From the NCBI GenBank assembly GCA_032433765.1, contig JAVIAB010000124.1, positions 95,012,345-95,076,344 of the forward strand: a stretch of DNA of 64,000 bases. Reading direction: 5' to 3'. Position 1 is the stretch's first letter. Each line of letters starts with the position of its first letter. A program made the position numbers and the translations under genes. This stretch comes from Megaustenia siamemsis. Lineage: Eukaryota > Mollusca > Gastropoda > Stylommatophora > Ariophantidae. The notes under the pieces were generated by a model, which had not been told where the DNA came from, ran no database searches, and saw only the letters and a list, made by a program, of their open reading frames with translations. Positions 11,001-21,049 of the stretch are shown here, one piece after another.

Positions 11001-12769
11001 AGATCAGTTTAAACAATTTTCAGCTAGGCATGTGTATGTGTAGACACATTATATAGATCTCTAGATGTGTGCTACAGGACAAAGCTATTAACCCTGGTCT
11101 GAGATAAGCCAAACTTTGTTTAACTCTATAATTGTCACGCCTCACTAAACTGTATATATTATACAAAGCACAACTTCGTTATGTATAATAACTTTGATAT
11201 AAACTTAGTTTTCAACAGAATTTGTAAAGATTAGAATTATATTGCGAGGTCTGTATATGAGTGGCCATCAGCTGGTATTATTTTGTCTTGCTCTTTCAGA
11301 TATCTCAGTCGGATAATCTTATCGACAGTACAAGTTAATTTATGCCCCCATTCTGCTACTGATAAAACGAAAGTATATGTAGCTCAACAAGACTGTAAAC
11401 CCCCTTTTCTCTCCATAATTAACAGGCGTCTTACAAATTAGATGTTAATGGACGATATTGTCGCTATCACGCCAGGCAGCTTTACTTTCCAGAAAAATCA
11501 TTCATGATTAGAGGTTGGGTGATCACTTGATTGAGGTTGGTCAGAGTATATAGCTCCATGTGGGAATTTGTGAACTTGTTTCTTATTACCTTCTCATAGT
11601 ATTCCAATAACAAAGTGTTGTACACAGAACTAAAACATAAATGCGAGTACACTTGTTTCGCAATATCTTCATATTTTCATAAGTGATGAGAGAAAACAAT
11701 ACTCATTTATAGACAGAATTATTGTGGCGTGTGCTTTGTAATTTTTTTAGTAAGTAAAAGTAATATGTGTCCCGTATAAGGAATATGATGTTAGTGACCA
11801 TAACTTTTACAGACCTTCAGCACATGATTTTTGGGGTAATGTGGTCGGTATTACTACCGTACCGCTTTACTTTCCCAGAAAAAAATCAGGTGCCCATGTA
11901 AGGCTGGGTGAACCTGGAAGCTGTCGATCAAGACCGAACCCGACCTCTTGTCCTTAGTAGTCCGTGCAACTGGCATTAGTAGTCCGTGCTACTGGCATTA
12001 GTAGTCCGTGCTACTGGCATTAATAGTCCGTGCTACTGGCATTAGTAGTGCTGTAAACCACTGAGCTACACGGCTACCAATTTTTAGTGTGAAAAAAAAT
12101 GCATTTTATGTTTGAAATGTCGCAATTTCTACAATTATATAACTGAGATTAATTCATGTTAACGATATTATGTCTTCATTTCAGATTAAACAGATGGTAA
12201 CGACAAAACGAGTAACTGCTGTTATGGTCTTCATTTTTCTCGCTCTGGTCTCTAGTGTAGCTCCGCTTTACATCGTCAACAGACTTGGCATGAAATATTT
12301 CCCTGAGAGAAATAAAACATTGATTGGTCTTATCTTCACAAAAAATAGAGAAACGGTAGAAGCAACTTCATTTGCGGTCAACAATACAATTATTCCTTTT
12401 ACTGCATTTGTTATTATCATTGTATGCACAATAACACTGATAACACATTTACGAATAAGTAATAACTGGCTCAGAACTTCCGCATTGTCAGATAGCACTG
12501 TCACGATCTCCAAACGGAACCGGAGAATCACAAAAATGGTTTTGATGATCTCCCTTTTATTTATCGCCTGCTTTATCCCGCTGACTTGTCTGTTCCTGGC
12601 CATGACAATGATCCCAGAGTTGTCAATTGACGGCAAGTACAAGAACATTTTAACATTAATCGGTTCATTAGGGTTCGTTCTCGAATCAGTAAACTCGTCC
12701 GCAAACATTTTTATTTACTATCACACGAGCAGCAAGTACAGAGAGACTTTAGACAAAATGTTTTGGTAA
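7804..12769 (+). CDS. Rhodopsin-like GPCR, exons 2 and 3 (gene C), partial
   Basis: Two exons, 7804-8018 and 12185-12769, encode TM2 to TM7 of a seven-helix receptor of the same family as genes A and B. Exon 2 (215 bp) starts after an AG in phase 1 with the Gly-Leu-Ala-Leu-Ser-Asp of TM2 and ends in phase 0 after [12 protein letters not shown], just before GTTAGT. Glu-Arg-Cys stands where Asp-Arg-Tyr is usual. Exon 3 opens after TTTCAG with IKQMVTTKRV and runs 194 residues to a TAA. It contains TM4-TM7, with a Cys-Phe-Ile-Pro motif in TM6 and ANIFIYY in place of NPxxY in TM7. Both exons are open and the phases agree. The 4.2 kb intron carries an antisense RTE LINE and an antisense SINE. No TM1 exon was found upstream, so the gene is incomplete here. 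A chemosensory role is inferred from what is known of expanded snail receptor families. The ligand is unknown. Confidence 0.8.
8090..10710 (-). mobile_element. RTE-type LINE, 5'-truncated, with endonuclease and RT
   Basis: Read on the minus strand, an APE-type endonuclease comes first (10710-9961): IVLGDFNAKVGKE, HIDYIIISNRFRNS and the catalytic Ser-Asp-His in NSDHVPIMG. RT segments follow in shifting frames: KAGKAPGPDNITKEE, GVRQGCVLSPDLFN, and the catalytic RYADDTVLIAKSENE at about 8880. The C-terminal tail is RREQLEYIVTTRKIEGRRDR, ending in an (ATG)n tail near 8096. Endonuclease sequence of this type is known from RTE elements such as BovB, the source of craniofacial-development-protein-2-like annotations. 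The start of the endonuclease is missing and frameshifts split the ORF, so the copy cannot move on its own. It sits antisense in the intron of GPCR gene C. Confidence 0.9.
10795..10865 (-). other. Stem-loop followed by GAAACGTT, hammerhead-like remnant
   Basis: The minus strand reads CTGAAGGCC, a short loop, then GGCCGAAACGTT. This resembles the CUGANGA / stem II / GAAA layout of hammerhead ribozymes, but the second core base pattern is imperfect. Related words occur near 42030, 43480 and 45770. It may be only the flank of a retroelement. Confidence 0.3.
11455..11545 (-). mobile_element. SINE-2 internal fragment
   Basis: The words CACGCCAGGCAGC, CTTTACTTTCCAGAAAAATC and GGTTGGGTGA follow the middle of the SINE at 11748-12081 in order. 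The piece is decayed and lacks the tRNA-like head. Confidence 0.4.
11748..12081 (-). mobile_element. tRNA-derived SINE (SINE-2) with internal expansion
   Basis: It is the reverse complement of the SINE-2 consensus seen at 20738-20990. The tRNA-like head, with the GAGCTACACGGCTACC end complementary to an A box, lies at the right. The left end matches the usual tail reading AAGTAAA. Between the A-box and B-box regions a 22-bp unit is tandemly repeated about four times (11958-12045). Confidence 0.8.
11958..12045. repeat. 22-bp tandem repeat inside a SINE head
   Basis: About four copies of a unit with TAGTAGTCCGTGC and ACTGGCAT are inserted in the tRNA-related part of the SINE. Other SINE-2 copies in the window have a single copy of this stretch. 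Confidence 0.88.
12185..12769 (+). CDS. GPCR gene C exon 3 (TM4-TM7, C terminus)
   Basis: It is 195 codons including the TAA stop, opening right after TTCATTTCAG. It aligns residue by residue with exon 3 of genes A and B, including the RNKTLIGLIF and AVNNT segments of the second extracellular loop. Confidence 0.88.
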   Translation: MKQMVTTKRVTAVMVFIFLALVSSVAPLYIVNRLGMKYFPERNKTLIGLIFTKNRETVEATSFAVNNTIIPFTAFVIIIVCTITLITHLRISNNWLRTSALSDSTVTISKRNRRITKMVLMISLLFIACFIPLTCLFLAMTMIPELSIDGKYKNILTLIGSLGFVLESVNSSANIFIYYHTSSKYRETLDKMFW

Positions 12770-12789
12770 ATATCCTGAATGAAACAAAA

Positions 12790-13690
12790 TCATCATCATC
12801 ATGTGCGATACCGATTGGTGTAGGCGATCATGTCCTTCCAAAATATTCTATCTACAGTGCATCGTATCAGTTCTGTTGTTGACTATTTTCCATGCCATGA
12901 CACCAAGCTATCCAGTATTTTCTCTCTTTGTCGTCCGCGATCTCTCTTCCCTTTTATTTTGCCAGTTGTAACCAAGTATTCTAACTTTCCTCTTCTCATT
13001 TTGTGCCCGAAAAATGTTGATTGTTTCTACTTGATGTTTTTTAGGAGCTGCCTTTTTGTGCTGGCCTCATTGAGAATTTCCCCATTTTGTCATTTTAGCT
13101 GTCCAGGGAACTTTCAACATACTACTGAGAAATCCCATGTCTGCGGCCTCTAATAGTATTTTCTAGTTTTTGTCTACTGTCTATGATTCGCTTCCATAGG
13201 TCAGAAATGGTTCTATATAGCACCGATGAACTCTCTTTCTCATTTCTATTGACATAGATTTGGTGCATAGAATATTTTTCTTTTTTTCTAAAATGCTAGT
13301 TTGCCTGAGTTATTCTTCTTTTTATTTATGTGGTGCATCTTTCATATGATGTTATTATCATGCCCAAGTATTTCAAACGCTGCATTTGTATAATATTTTT
13401 TTTGCTGTTTATTTTTATACTGCATGATGGTGATGATTGTTTCATCGATATGACCATTACTTCTGTTTTCTTACTATTCAGACTGAGACCTTTCTTGTTG
13501 CTTTCTTTTACTATTATGTCTCTCATTTCGTGTAGTTCATTCTCTGTCTTTGCTATTCACACTGCGTTATCCGTATATCGCAAATTATTTAAGTTTTGAT
13601 CGTTGACTTCAATTCCTTTTATGTCTACTATTGATCTCATAATATGTTCACTGTAAGGTGAAAACAGATCCAAACAAAATACCAGCATTA
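12790..13690 (-). mobile_element. RTE-type LINE 3' portion, decayed
   Basis: It starts at the right of a TCATCATCATC tail, 20 bases after the GPCR stop codon. On the minus strand it gives the RT C-terminal tail and, further in, ESNKKGLSLNSKKTEVM, as in the 8090-10710 element. It fades near 13690, before the YADD motif is reached intact. Confidence 0.82.
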
Positions 13691-15148
13691 ATGTTGTTGA
13701 CTTTGTAGCTTTTGTTATTTGCTTGTTTCTTTTTTAAACTGTTATTGGTGTAAACACTATAGGCATCGATATTTCTTGTGTAAGAAGTTACGTTCTGAAA
13801 TTAATAATTATTCGCAAATGTAATTCTATTGTTAGTTTAATGAGAACATAAATGGTTGGTAAGGTCAGCGTTAACAACCCTTGGCGCTCATACAAAAATA
13901 GTGTCCATTTAATGGACGTGATATTCACAAACCCTCTATCACCTCCGTAACATATCATTCAACGTATAGCAAGTGGCAGACCTAATTTTGTGTTGATTTT
14001 ACCATTTTCGTGGGCTCTCTGCTTTTGATATGGCGTCTATGGATATTTGTATGGCGTCACCAATTTTGTTGTTATGTTCTTGTAATGGATACAGATTGGC
14101 AGATTCACATTCATTGGCTGCATAACTTATTCGTCCGGCCTCCTTGAAAGTATTAAAATGTAGCCCTGTCTATTGATCGTCTAACCCTTCCAACAGCCGA
14201 CCCAGCAGTTGAACTTTTGTGCTTTATGAGTTACTCAGTGAGTGTGTCAAGAAGATCGACATGGACTTTTGCTCGACAGTGTTTTAGTGCCTAATAATGT
14301 CAATGCTGATCAAAACGTTATCATTTTTCTGTCAGGACTCTCGGGGGTAAGAAGGAATTAACGAGCAGACAGTTTCTGAATTTTAACTCGGCAAATTTTG
14401 TAAGAGACTGAACTATATTGCGTTAGTACGCTGTCGCATACGTTTTCCGTTGGCGAATTATCAGTGTCACGCGGTTTTTCAGACATATTTACTATATCTG
14501 GGAAACCAGTGCGTATCAGTGCTTAAGAGACAATATCAAGAACATGTGTACTACTAATCTATACTTTATTAGAGAACATAGAAGCAATATCGAATGAAGA
14601 AAATTACATAAATGTCAATCAAATAACAATTTTGAGAAGGCGAGACAGAGCAAGCATCAGCCACCGTAGGAGAAAGTCATGAAGAGCTGTGAACTGCTGA
14701 ATTGTTTCACTGTTAAAGTTGCGGCGAGGCATTATCGATAGGGCCATGGACATCGAGCGCGTTACTTGCTGGCTATTATTATTCAGCTAATAAGGTTTCT
14801 GAAAATAATTATTGCCTATTGCAGTTTCGTAAAGGATTTTGTTAAAGAATATGATTAAATTCGAATTGAAAAGAAAACGAAGCTTATTTTGTTATCTCTT
14901 CTCTTGCATTCGTGCGACAGTATTTTTATGTGAAATGCTTAAATGATTTGTTTTTCCTGAATATCGTCATATTGGCTGCCATTGAAGATTCTCTTTGGTG
15001 GGTTCTGCTTTTACATTAGGATAAACTCCGTCATGCATTCACGTTCAATGTCTGAGCAATACAATTACTGTTAAGTAATTTGTTTTCATGACAGATATAA
15101 CATATAGGTAAGAATGAGATAAAAGTGCAACTGATACATTTCCCCCGC
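13691..15148. other. No feature recognised
   Basis: This is mixed-composition sequence without convincing exons, arrays or known element ends. Short open frames lack family resemblance. Confidence 0.4.
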
Positions 15149-15149
15149 A

Positions 15150-15425
15150 ATACTGGGGGACTGGTTGGTAGGGATTGTGGTTCAATCAAACAGAGACGTT
15201 GTGGGTTCAAATCCTGGTTGGTAGGGATTTTATTTATGATTTCTCTCTGCGGCAACCACCCCTGGTCTCAGCAGCGAGGCCCGGTTTGAAACGTCAATTA
15301 CTCATCGACGGAAAAAAAATGTATCTCCGTAGTCGGAGTTATCTGCCTGTGCGGCGAAGGACCCCTGTGCACAAGGCTGCCAGGGAAAAATGGATTAACA
15401 CGCAAAATTCAGTTCAGCAACTTTC
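15150..15425 (+). mobile_element. tRNA-derived SINE (SINE-1)
   Basis: The B-box-like word GTGGGTTCAAATCCTGG lies at about 15208. A conserved body follows (TTTCTCTCTGCGGCAACC, CAGCAGCGAGGCCCGG, CTCATCGACGG). It matches the reverse complement of 54485-54833. The right end runs directly into a 37-38 bp array. Confidence 0.8.
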
Positions 15426-15720
15426 ATACATGTAAATACTGCAAAACAAGATCAGCAACTTTCATTCATGTAAATGCTGCAAAACAAGATGAGCAGCTTT
15501 CATACATGTAAATGCTGCAAAACAAGATCAGCAGCTTTCATACATGTAATTGTTGCAAATAAGATCAGCAGCTTTCATACATGTAAATGTTGCAAATAAG
15601 ATCAGCAACTTTCATACATGTAAATGTTGCAAAAAAGATCAGCAACTTTCATACATGTAAATGTTGCAAATAAGATCAGCAGCTTTCATACATGTAAATG
15701 CTGCAAATAAAGTTATTAGC
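15415..15720. repeat. ~37-38 bp minisatellite, about eight copies
   Basis: Units are built on GATCAGCAACTTTCATACAT and GTAAATGCTGCAAA. The array starts at the SINE-1 3' end. Confidence 0.92.
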
Positions 15721-15769
15721 TATCTTATTTATAATTGTGGCCCCTAAGAAGATATGTAACCTCTAAAAC

Positions 15770-16045
15770 TAAATCATGCAAATGAGAAGATCAATAGCTT
15801 TCTCATCTCTAAATGCTGCAAATAAGTTTATATTGTTCACATCCATAGATGCTGCAAATAAGGAAAACAAAAGGTTTCCATCTAAAGTTTCTTCGAATAA
15901 TAAATCAACTATTTTCTCACTTCTAAATGCTATGAAGATATCAGTAACCTTATCATCTGTTAATGCTGTAAGTGTGAAGACTAGATATTTCGTTTGTATC
16001 TGAAGTGAATAAGGAAGCCTCGACTTTCTCGTTTTTAAATGTTGT
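15770..16045. repeat. Diverged continuation of the 37-38 bp array
   Basis: CTAAATGCTGCAAATAAG and variants recur with irregular spacing, which suggests older, decayed units of the adjacent array. Confidence 0.55.
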
Positions 16046-16289
16046 GGACAAACATTTGAGAGCTAAACTTCTTCATCGGTGCGCGGCACAGCAGGTGTCG
16101 ATAACTTTGTGCTGTTACTTGACTGGCATTGTCGGTAGCTGAATGTTTGCCACGTAGACTTGATGTTAATGACATTACAGACACAGACAAAACTTCAACC
16201 TAACTTGAGATAGACTTGATGGTATAGCGACAGTGATACAATTCTGTGGGATAATCGCTTCAGAAAATACACATTAGAAAAGTATTATG

Positions 16290-16745
16290 ACTTCCGCTAT
16301 ATACAGGCTGAATAAGGAAGATCACTGTTCTCCAACGTTGGGCAATGAAAGTCAAACATGGACCTTTTCTAAATCACATTTTAAAACGATCAATACATGT
16401 GAGATACGATGCTTTAGAAAAGTAACAAACAACACAAGAAGAGATAGAATAATAAATGAAACCATAAGAAAAATTGTAGAAATAAAACCTTGCCAAGAAT
16501 ATATAGAACAACAACAACATAAATGGTTGGGCCACCTGATCAGAATGAATCCTCACCAATCACCATCAAGGGCGTTCTTTTCGAGAATGCACGGCAAAAG
16601 ACCAAGAGGAAGACCCAGAAGAAGATGGATAGATGCAGTGATAGAGACATGTAACAACAAAGGAAAATCACTAATTCAGACAGTTCGACCAGCTCAAGAA
16701 CGACAAATGATATAACCACGACACGTTCTCGGTATCAGTGAGAAA
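16290..16745 (+). mobile_element. LINE RT C-terminal tail
   Basis: A plus-strand frame of about 140 residues contains QQQHKWLGHLIRMNP and GKRPRGRPRRRWIDAV, the zinc-knuckle-less tail typical of non-LTR RT ORFs. It resembles the element at 4594-5375 more than the RTE family. It is 5'-truncated. Confidence 0.75.
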
Positions 16746-17099
16746 GAGAAAAGAACAAGAAAAACTGTTCTCCCTTGCTGTGTACTAGTGCTATTACTAT
16801 TTTATTCCTTCTTCTAATACGAAATCATTAGCTATGTAGCACTTGTTTATATCTGTGTACTACAGTTTTGACAAGCCAGGTAACGTTATGAATTGTGCAC
16901 TCGCATGCTGACCTGAAGGTTTGGGCTTCAAAATATACACATAAAAAGCTATTGGGGTCCAGCCAGCTTTTCTCTTTATTAAACAATTACCAGGGATTCT
17001 CTTAGGGAAGGAAAGTAAGAGTGGAAGGTTGGTCCACCCCACCAAATCAACCTGACGCTAAGAACAATGAAGTCACCAACAATTCTATTTTTCTTCTTT

Positions 17100-17590
17100 C
17101 TGTCAACTCCCTGTGGATCATAGGTCTTCAACACTTTCAACTCCCTGTTGAGCATAGGTCTTTAACACTTTCAACTCCCTGTGGAGCAAAGGTCTTCAAC
17201 ACTTTCAACTCCCTGTGGAGCATAGGTCTTCAACACTTTCAACTCCCTGTGGAGTATAGGTCTTCAACACTTTCAGCTTCCTGTGGAACATAGGTCTTCA
17301 ACACTTTCAGCTTCCTGTGGAACATAGGTCTTCAACACTTTCAGCTTCCTGTGGAACATAGGTCTTCAACACTTTCAGCTTCCTGTGGAACATAGGTCTT
17401 CAACACTTTCAGCTTCCTGTGGAACAAAGGTCTTCAACACTTTCATCTTCATGTGGAACATATGTCTTAAACAAACACTTCGGCGACTTGTGGAGCATAC
17501 GTCTTCAGCAACCACTTTCAACTCCATGTGGAGCATAGGTGTTTAACAAACATTTTTAATTCCATGTGGAGCATAGATCTTCAACAAACA
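17100..17590. repeat. 34-bp minisatellite derived from a LINE 3' end
   Basis: About 14 units carry CCTGTGGAGCATAGGTCTTC followed by AACACTTTCA. The unit equals the last bases of the LINE at 52235-54448 (CAGTGGAGCATAGGTCTTCA). Sequence to the right of the array continues into that LINE without a break. Confidence 0.88.
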
Positions 17591-17760
17591 CATTACAAGC
17601 CGTCTTGTTTCTAGCCATTCTTATAAGATCATTCTATGTAATCCCTATCTTCTTCATCTCCTCTTCCACCTGTCTTCTACAAGAATATATTCGTCCTCAT
17701 CTTTGTTTCCTCCCATATGGATTTTAAAAAAGAGCCTGTCGTATATATACTCTCAGTTTT
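17560..17760 (-). mobile_element. LINE 3' fragment (family of 52235-54448)
   Basis: The order of words matches 52270-52460: AAGATCATTC, ATCTTCATCTC, TGTCTTCTACAAGAA, a homologue of the GGCCTGTTGTGTAATACTC stretch, and CTCTCAG. It is diverged and non-coding. Confidence 0.75.
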
Positions 17761-17829
17761 TTTTTTGACGTGTCCATGTTTGTAAATTTGTTGCGTCTTA
17801 TTTTTTTACAGTCCAGGATAGCCAGTCCA

Positions 17830-17885
17830 TTGTCTAACACTTCTTAGTCGCCTCTTACGAAAATGCCAAGCAGGGAGCAGAGCTA
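17830..17885 (-). mobile_element. Fragment of non-autonomous element X
   Basis: CTTAGTCGCCTCTTACGAAA is the reverse complement of the core found at 46505-46530 in element X. Only this core is recognisable. Confidence 0.45.
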
Positions 17886-18543
17886 CAGTTCTTATCGGTT
17901 CATCTTCAACGCACTGGGCGTCGTTAATTGAACTACATTTACCTTTGACATCACTATTGCTTTTGTTTGTTGATAATGCTGCACATAGACGGTATTGCCA
18001 TTCTTATGAATTCAACATCGTTATGTTGGACAATGCTATTTTCAATGCATCAAATAAGATCCATTTGATACGTACAGCCAAGAGACCATACAATGTGTTA
18101 ACTAGGCAATCGGTGAACCGGTATTGGTCATAAAGTGAACAGAATAGTAATTGGTAACATTTCTCATGCATTGCACCCTAGCAGGAGGACAAAAGTGAAG
18201 CACACACAGGACAAATCTGGTAGAGAATGGTGGAAACAAAGACAATGAGTTGTCTTAGGCATACAGCAAAATACGAGAGATGGTCACAACCATACCGATT
18301 TTAAGCTCTCTCTTCATTTATTTTTTTCACTTCCTAGATAATGAAAAGAAAAAGATAATTGAAGCTGTTTTGTATACATGCATAACAAACATTGATAGTT
18401 TCAGTACTCTAAGCATTTTAATATGCTTTAAAATAAGTCATGTAAGCCAATATTAAAATCATGCACACTTACTATTGTTTGAAGTGGCTTTTTTTTTAGC
18501 CACGAAGTGATGTAATTAATTATTTCTTTTCCAGGAATTATTT

Positions 18544-19142
18544 TTACATAAGTTTCTTCATCACAATCAGCAAACTGAGAACTTTTCTGTAATTGCTGCT
18601 CATTCGATAGTAAAAAAAATATTCATGGAGGAATTGATGCCTTCTAATAGGACACCAATACCGCCCAATAGTGATAAGGTATTTTTGTATCTACCAGTAA
18701 CAGAAAATTCTGGAAACATCGACATTCCTATGAAAAGTAAACTGATTGGAGCAAAGCATGCAATAAAGAGAGTGGAGATCATGACAACCATCTTGGCGAT
18801 TTTCTGGTTCCGGTTGGAGACATTGTCCGCTTGAGTTGACTTTGAGGAATTGACCAGCCAATCAGCTTTTCGATGTAGCTGGACTGTTAGGATTAGCGTG
18901 CAAGTGGTTATGATCACAAAAGCAGTGAACGGAACCAAAGTGTTGTTTATGATGAAGGAAATTTGCTCTACGCTCTCTCTATTGCTGGTATATAGCAAGC
19001 TGATGAGGGTTTTATTTTTCTCTGGATAAAACTTGGGTCCCAACCTGTTGACTACGTAGATCGGAGTAACGCTGACGATTAAAATAAAGAAAACGCAGAC
19101 GATGGTAACAACAACTCTCTTTGTTGTAACAAATTTCTTTAC
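18544..19142 (-). CDS. GPCR gene A exon 3
   Basis: It opens after TTCAAACAG with [10 protein letters not shown]. The frame is broken at 18612-18620 and resumes as [15 protein letters not shown] to a TAA at 18544. The length fits 200 codons if one base is missing. Confidence 0.82.
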
Positions 19143-20637
19143 CTGTTTGAATGAGAAAATAATAGATGCAAATATTAGTGTAGAAATCAATGAAGTCATC
19201 GGCTAAGACTTTTTATAGTGTTCTAAAAGTGTACAAATTCTAACAATTGTTTAAAATAAAATTAAAAAAAACATCAACAATGAAAATTGTTTAGAAATTG
19301 GATCATTAATTCTTAATTTGTACTCAGTGGACATATGCACTGAACACACATTGAAGAATGTTTAAAGTTCCCTCTACAGCTAAAATGACCAATGAGGAAG
19401 TTCTCAAAGAGGCCAACACAAAAAGGCAGCTCCTAAAAAACATCAGAAAGAAACACTCAACATTTTTCGGGCACATCATAAGAAGAGGAAAGTTGGAATA
19501 CTTGGTTACAACTGGCAAAATAAAAGGAAAGAGAGATCACGGGCGACAAAGAGAGAAAATACTGGATAGTTTTATGTCATTGCATTGAAAACAGTCAACA
19601 GCAGAACTGATACGATGCACTGTAGATAGAAGATTGTGGAGGGACATGATCACCTACGCCAACCGGTATGACACATAATGATGATGATTATCTCTTCAAA
19701 CTGCACTCACTTAATCTGGCTGGATAGGGTATTTTTTTAGAATAGTCATTCGCAGGGGGGAAGTAGTTTCTGTCAGCTCTAGGTTTGTATTTCAACCCAT
19801 GGTTTCAGTGTAAAATATTACATGTTTGAAAAACCGATGGATTACTGCTAGTACCGGGCTTGGGGTGAATGGTCTAGAAGTAAGACGTCGGGATCTGGAC
19901 AAGAAGGTCGCTGATTAGATTCCGACCACAGGCGGTGGCAAACTTTACAAAAATCAGATCTGTGGTTCCTTCATTGCTCTACTCTCCCCGTGGTTGTTGG
20001 GTAGTGAGATCCGATGGATAGCCCTCTCCGATAACGATAAAGAACCCCAGACAGTTGTAAATGCAAAATAGTAGACCATAAGTCCTCGCTGCCTGGACAA
20101 AATTAATAGGATAAATACATACAATGTTAAAATTATTCAACGATACAAATGCGAGTACCTCTGAAGTCTGAGGATATCTGCCTGTATGGCGAGGAACACC
20201 TGAGCACACTGCTGCCGTTGTGAATATAGGGTAAAATGATATTAATGCAAACTGCAGTTCCTCTGGATATGCCTGGGATATAAAGCTGGTGAACGTAAAC
20301 AGGAAGACAACTACTAACAGTCAAAGCTTAGCCATAATACAAACCTTCAGCGGTGTCGTTATACACAAACATCTCTCCAGAGTTATTAGAGCAGTAATCC
20401 AGGCCGTTATTCGAGCAAACGTTGTGTGGGGCATTGCACCTGTCAAGTACTGCAGCTCAATACTAACAAATGGCAGGTCTGCTGCCGCGAATGCAGGATT
20501 AAAATTGAGACTCATCCAGATAAGTGTCATTAGACAGCCAATGTCAGAAACTGCCAGACCTAGAAATGTGTCAATAGGATGCACATATATATATATATAT
20601 ATATATAAGTGTATACATCGAACTTATAATATATACA

Positions 20638-20725
<88 letters not shown>

Positions 20726-20988
20726 TATATATAAGGGAGCCGCGATAGCTCAGTGGTTAGTGAACTTGACTGCAAAAGCAAGAGGTAGGGTTCGATTCCA
20801 ACCTATGGCTTCCGGGTTCACCCAGCCTTAAATGGGTACCGGATTTTGTTTCTGGTAAAGTAGAGCGGTGCAGGCGTAATATCGACCACATTACCCCAAA
20901 AAACATGTGCAGAAGGTCTGTAAAATTTATGGTCACTAACACCATATTTCCTATTCGCCACTTGGCGTGACGGGGGTACTTTACTTTA

Positions 20989-21049
<61 letters not shown>

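Noticed and set aside
20738..20820. tRNA gene
   Set aside because: A and B boxes are present, but the head continues into a repeated body with a tail and occurs in at least five copies. It is a SINE promoter, and no good cloverleaf with an anticodon arm is evident.
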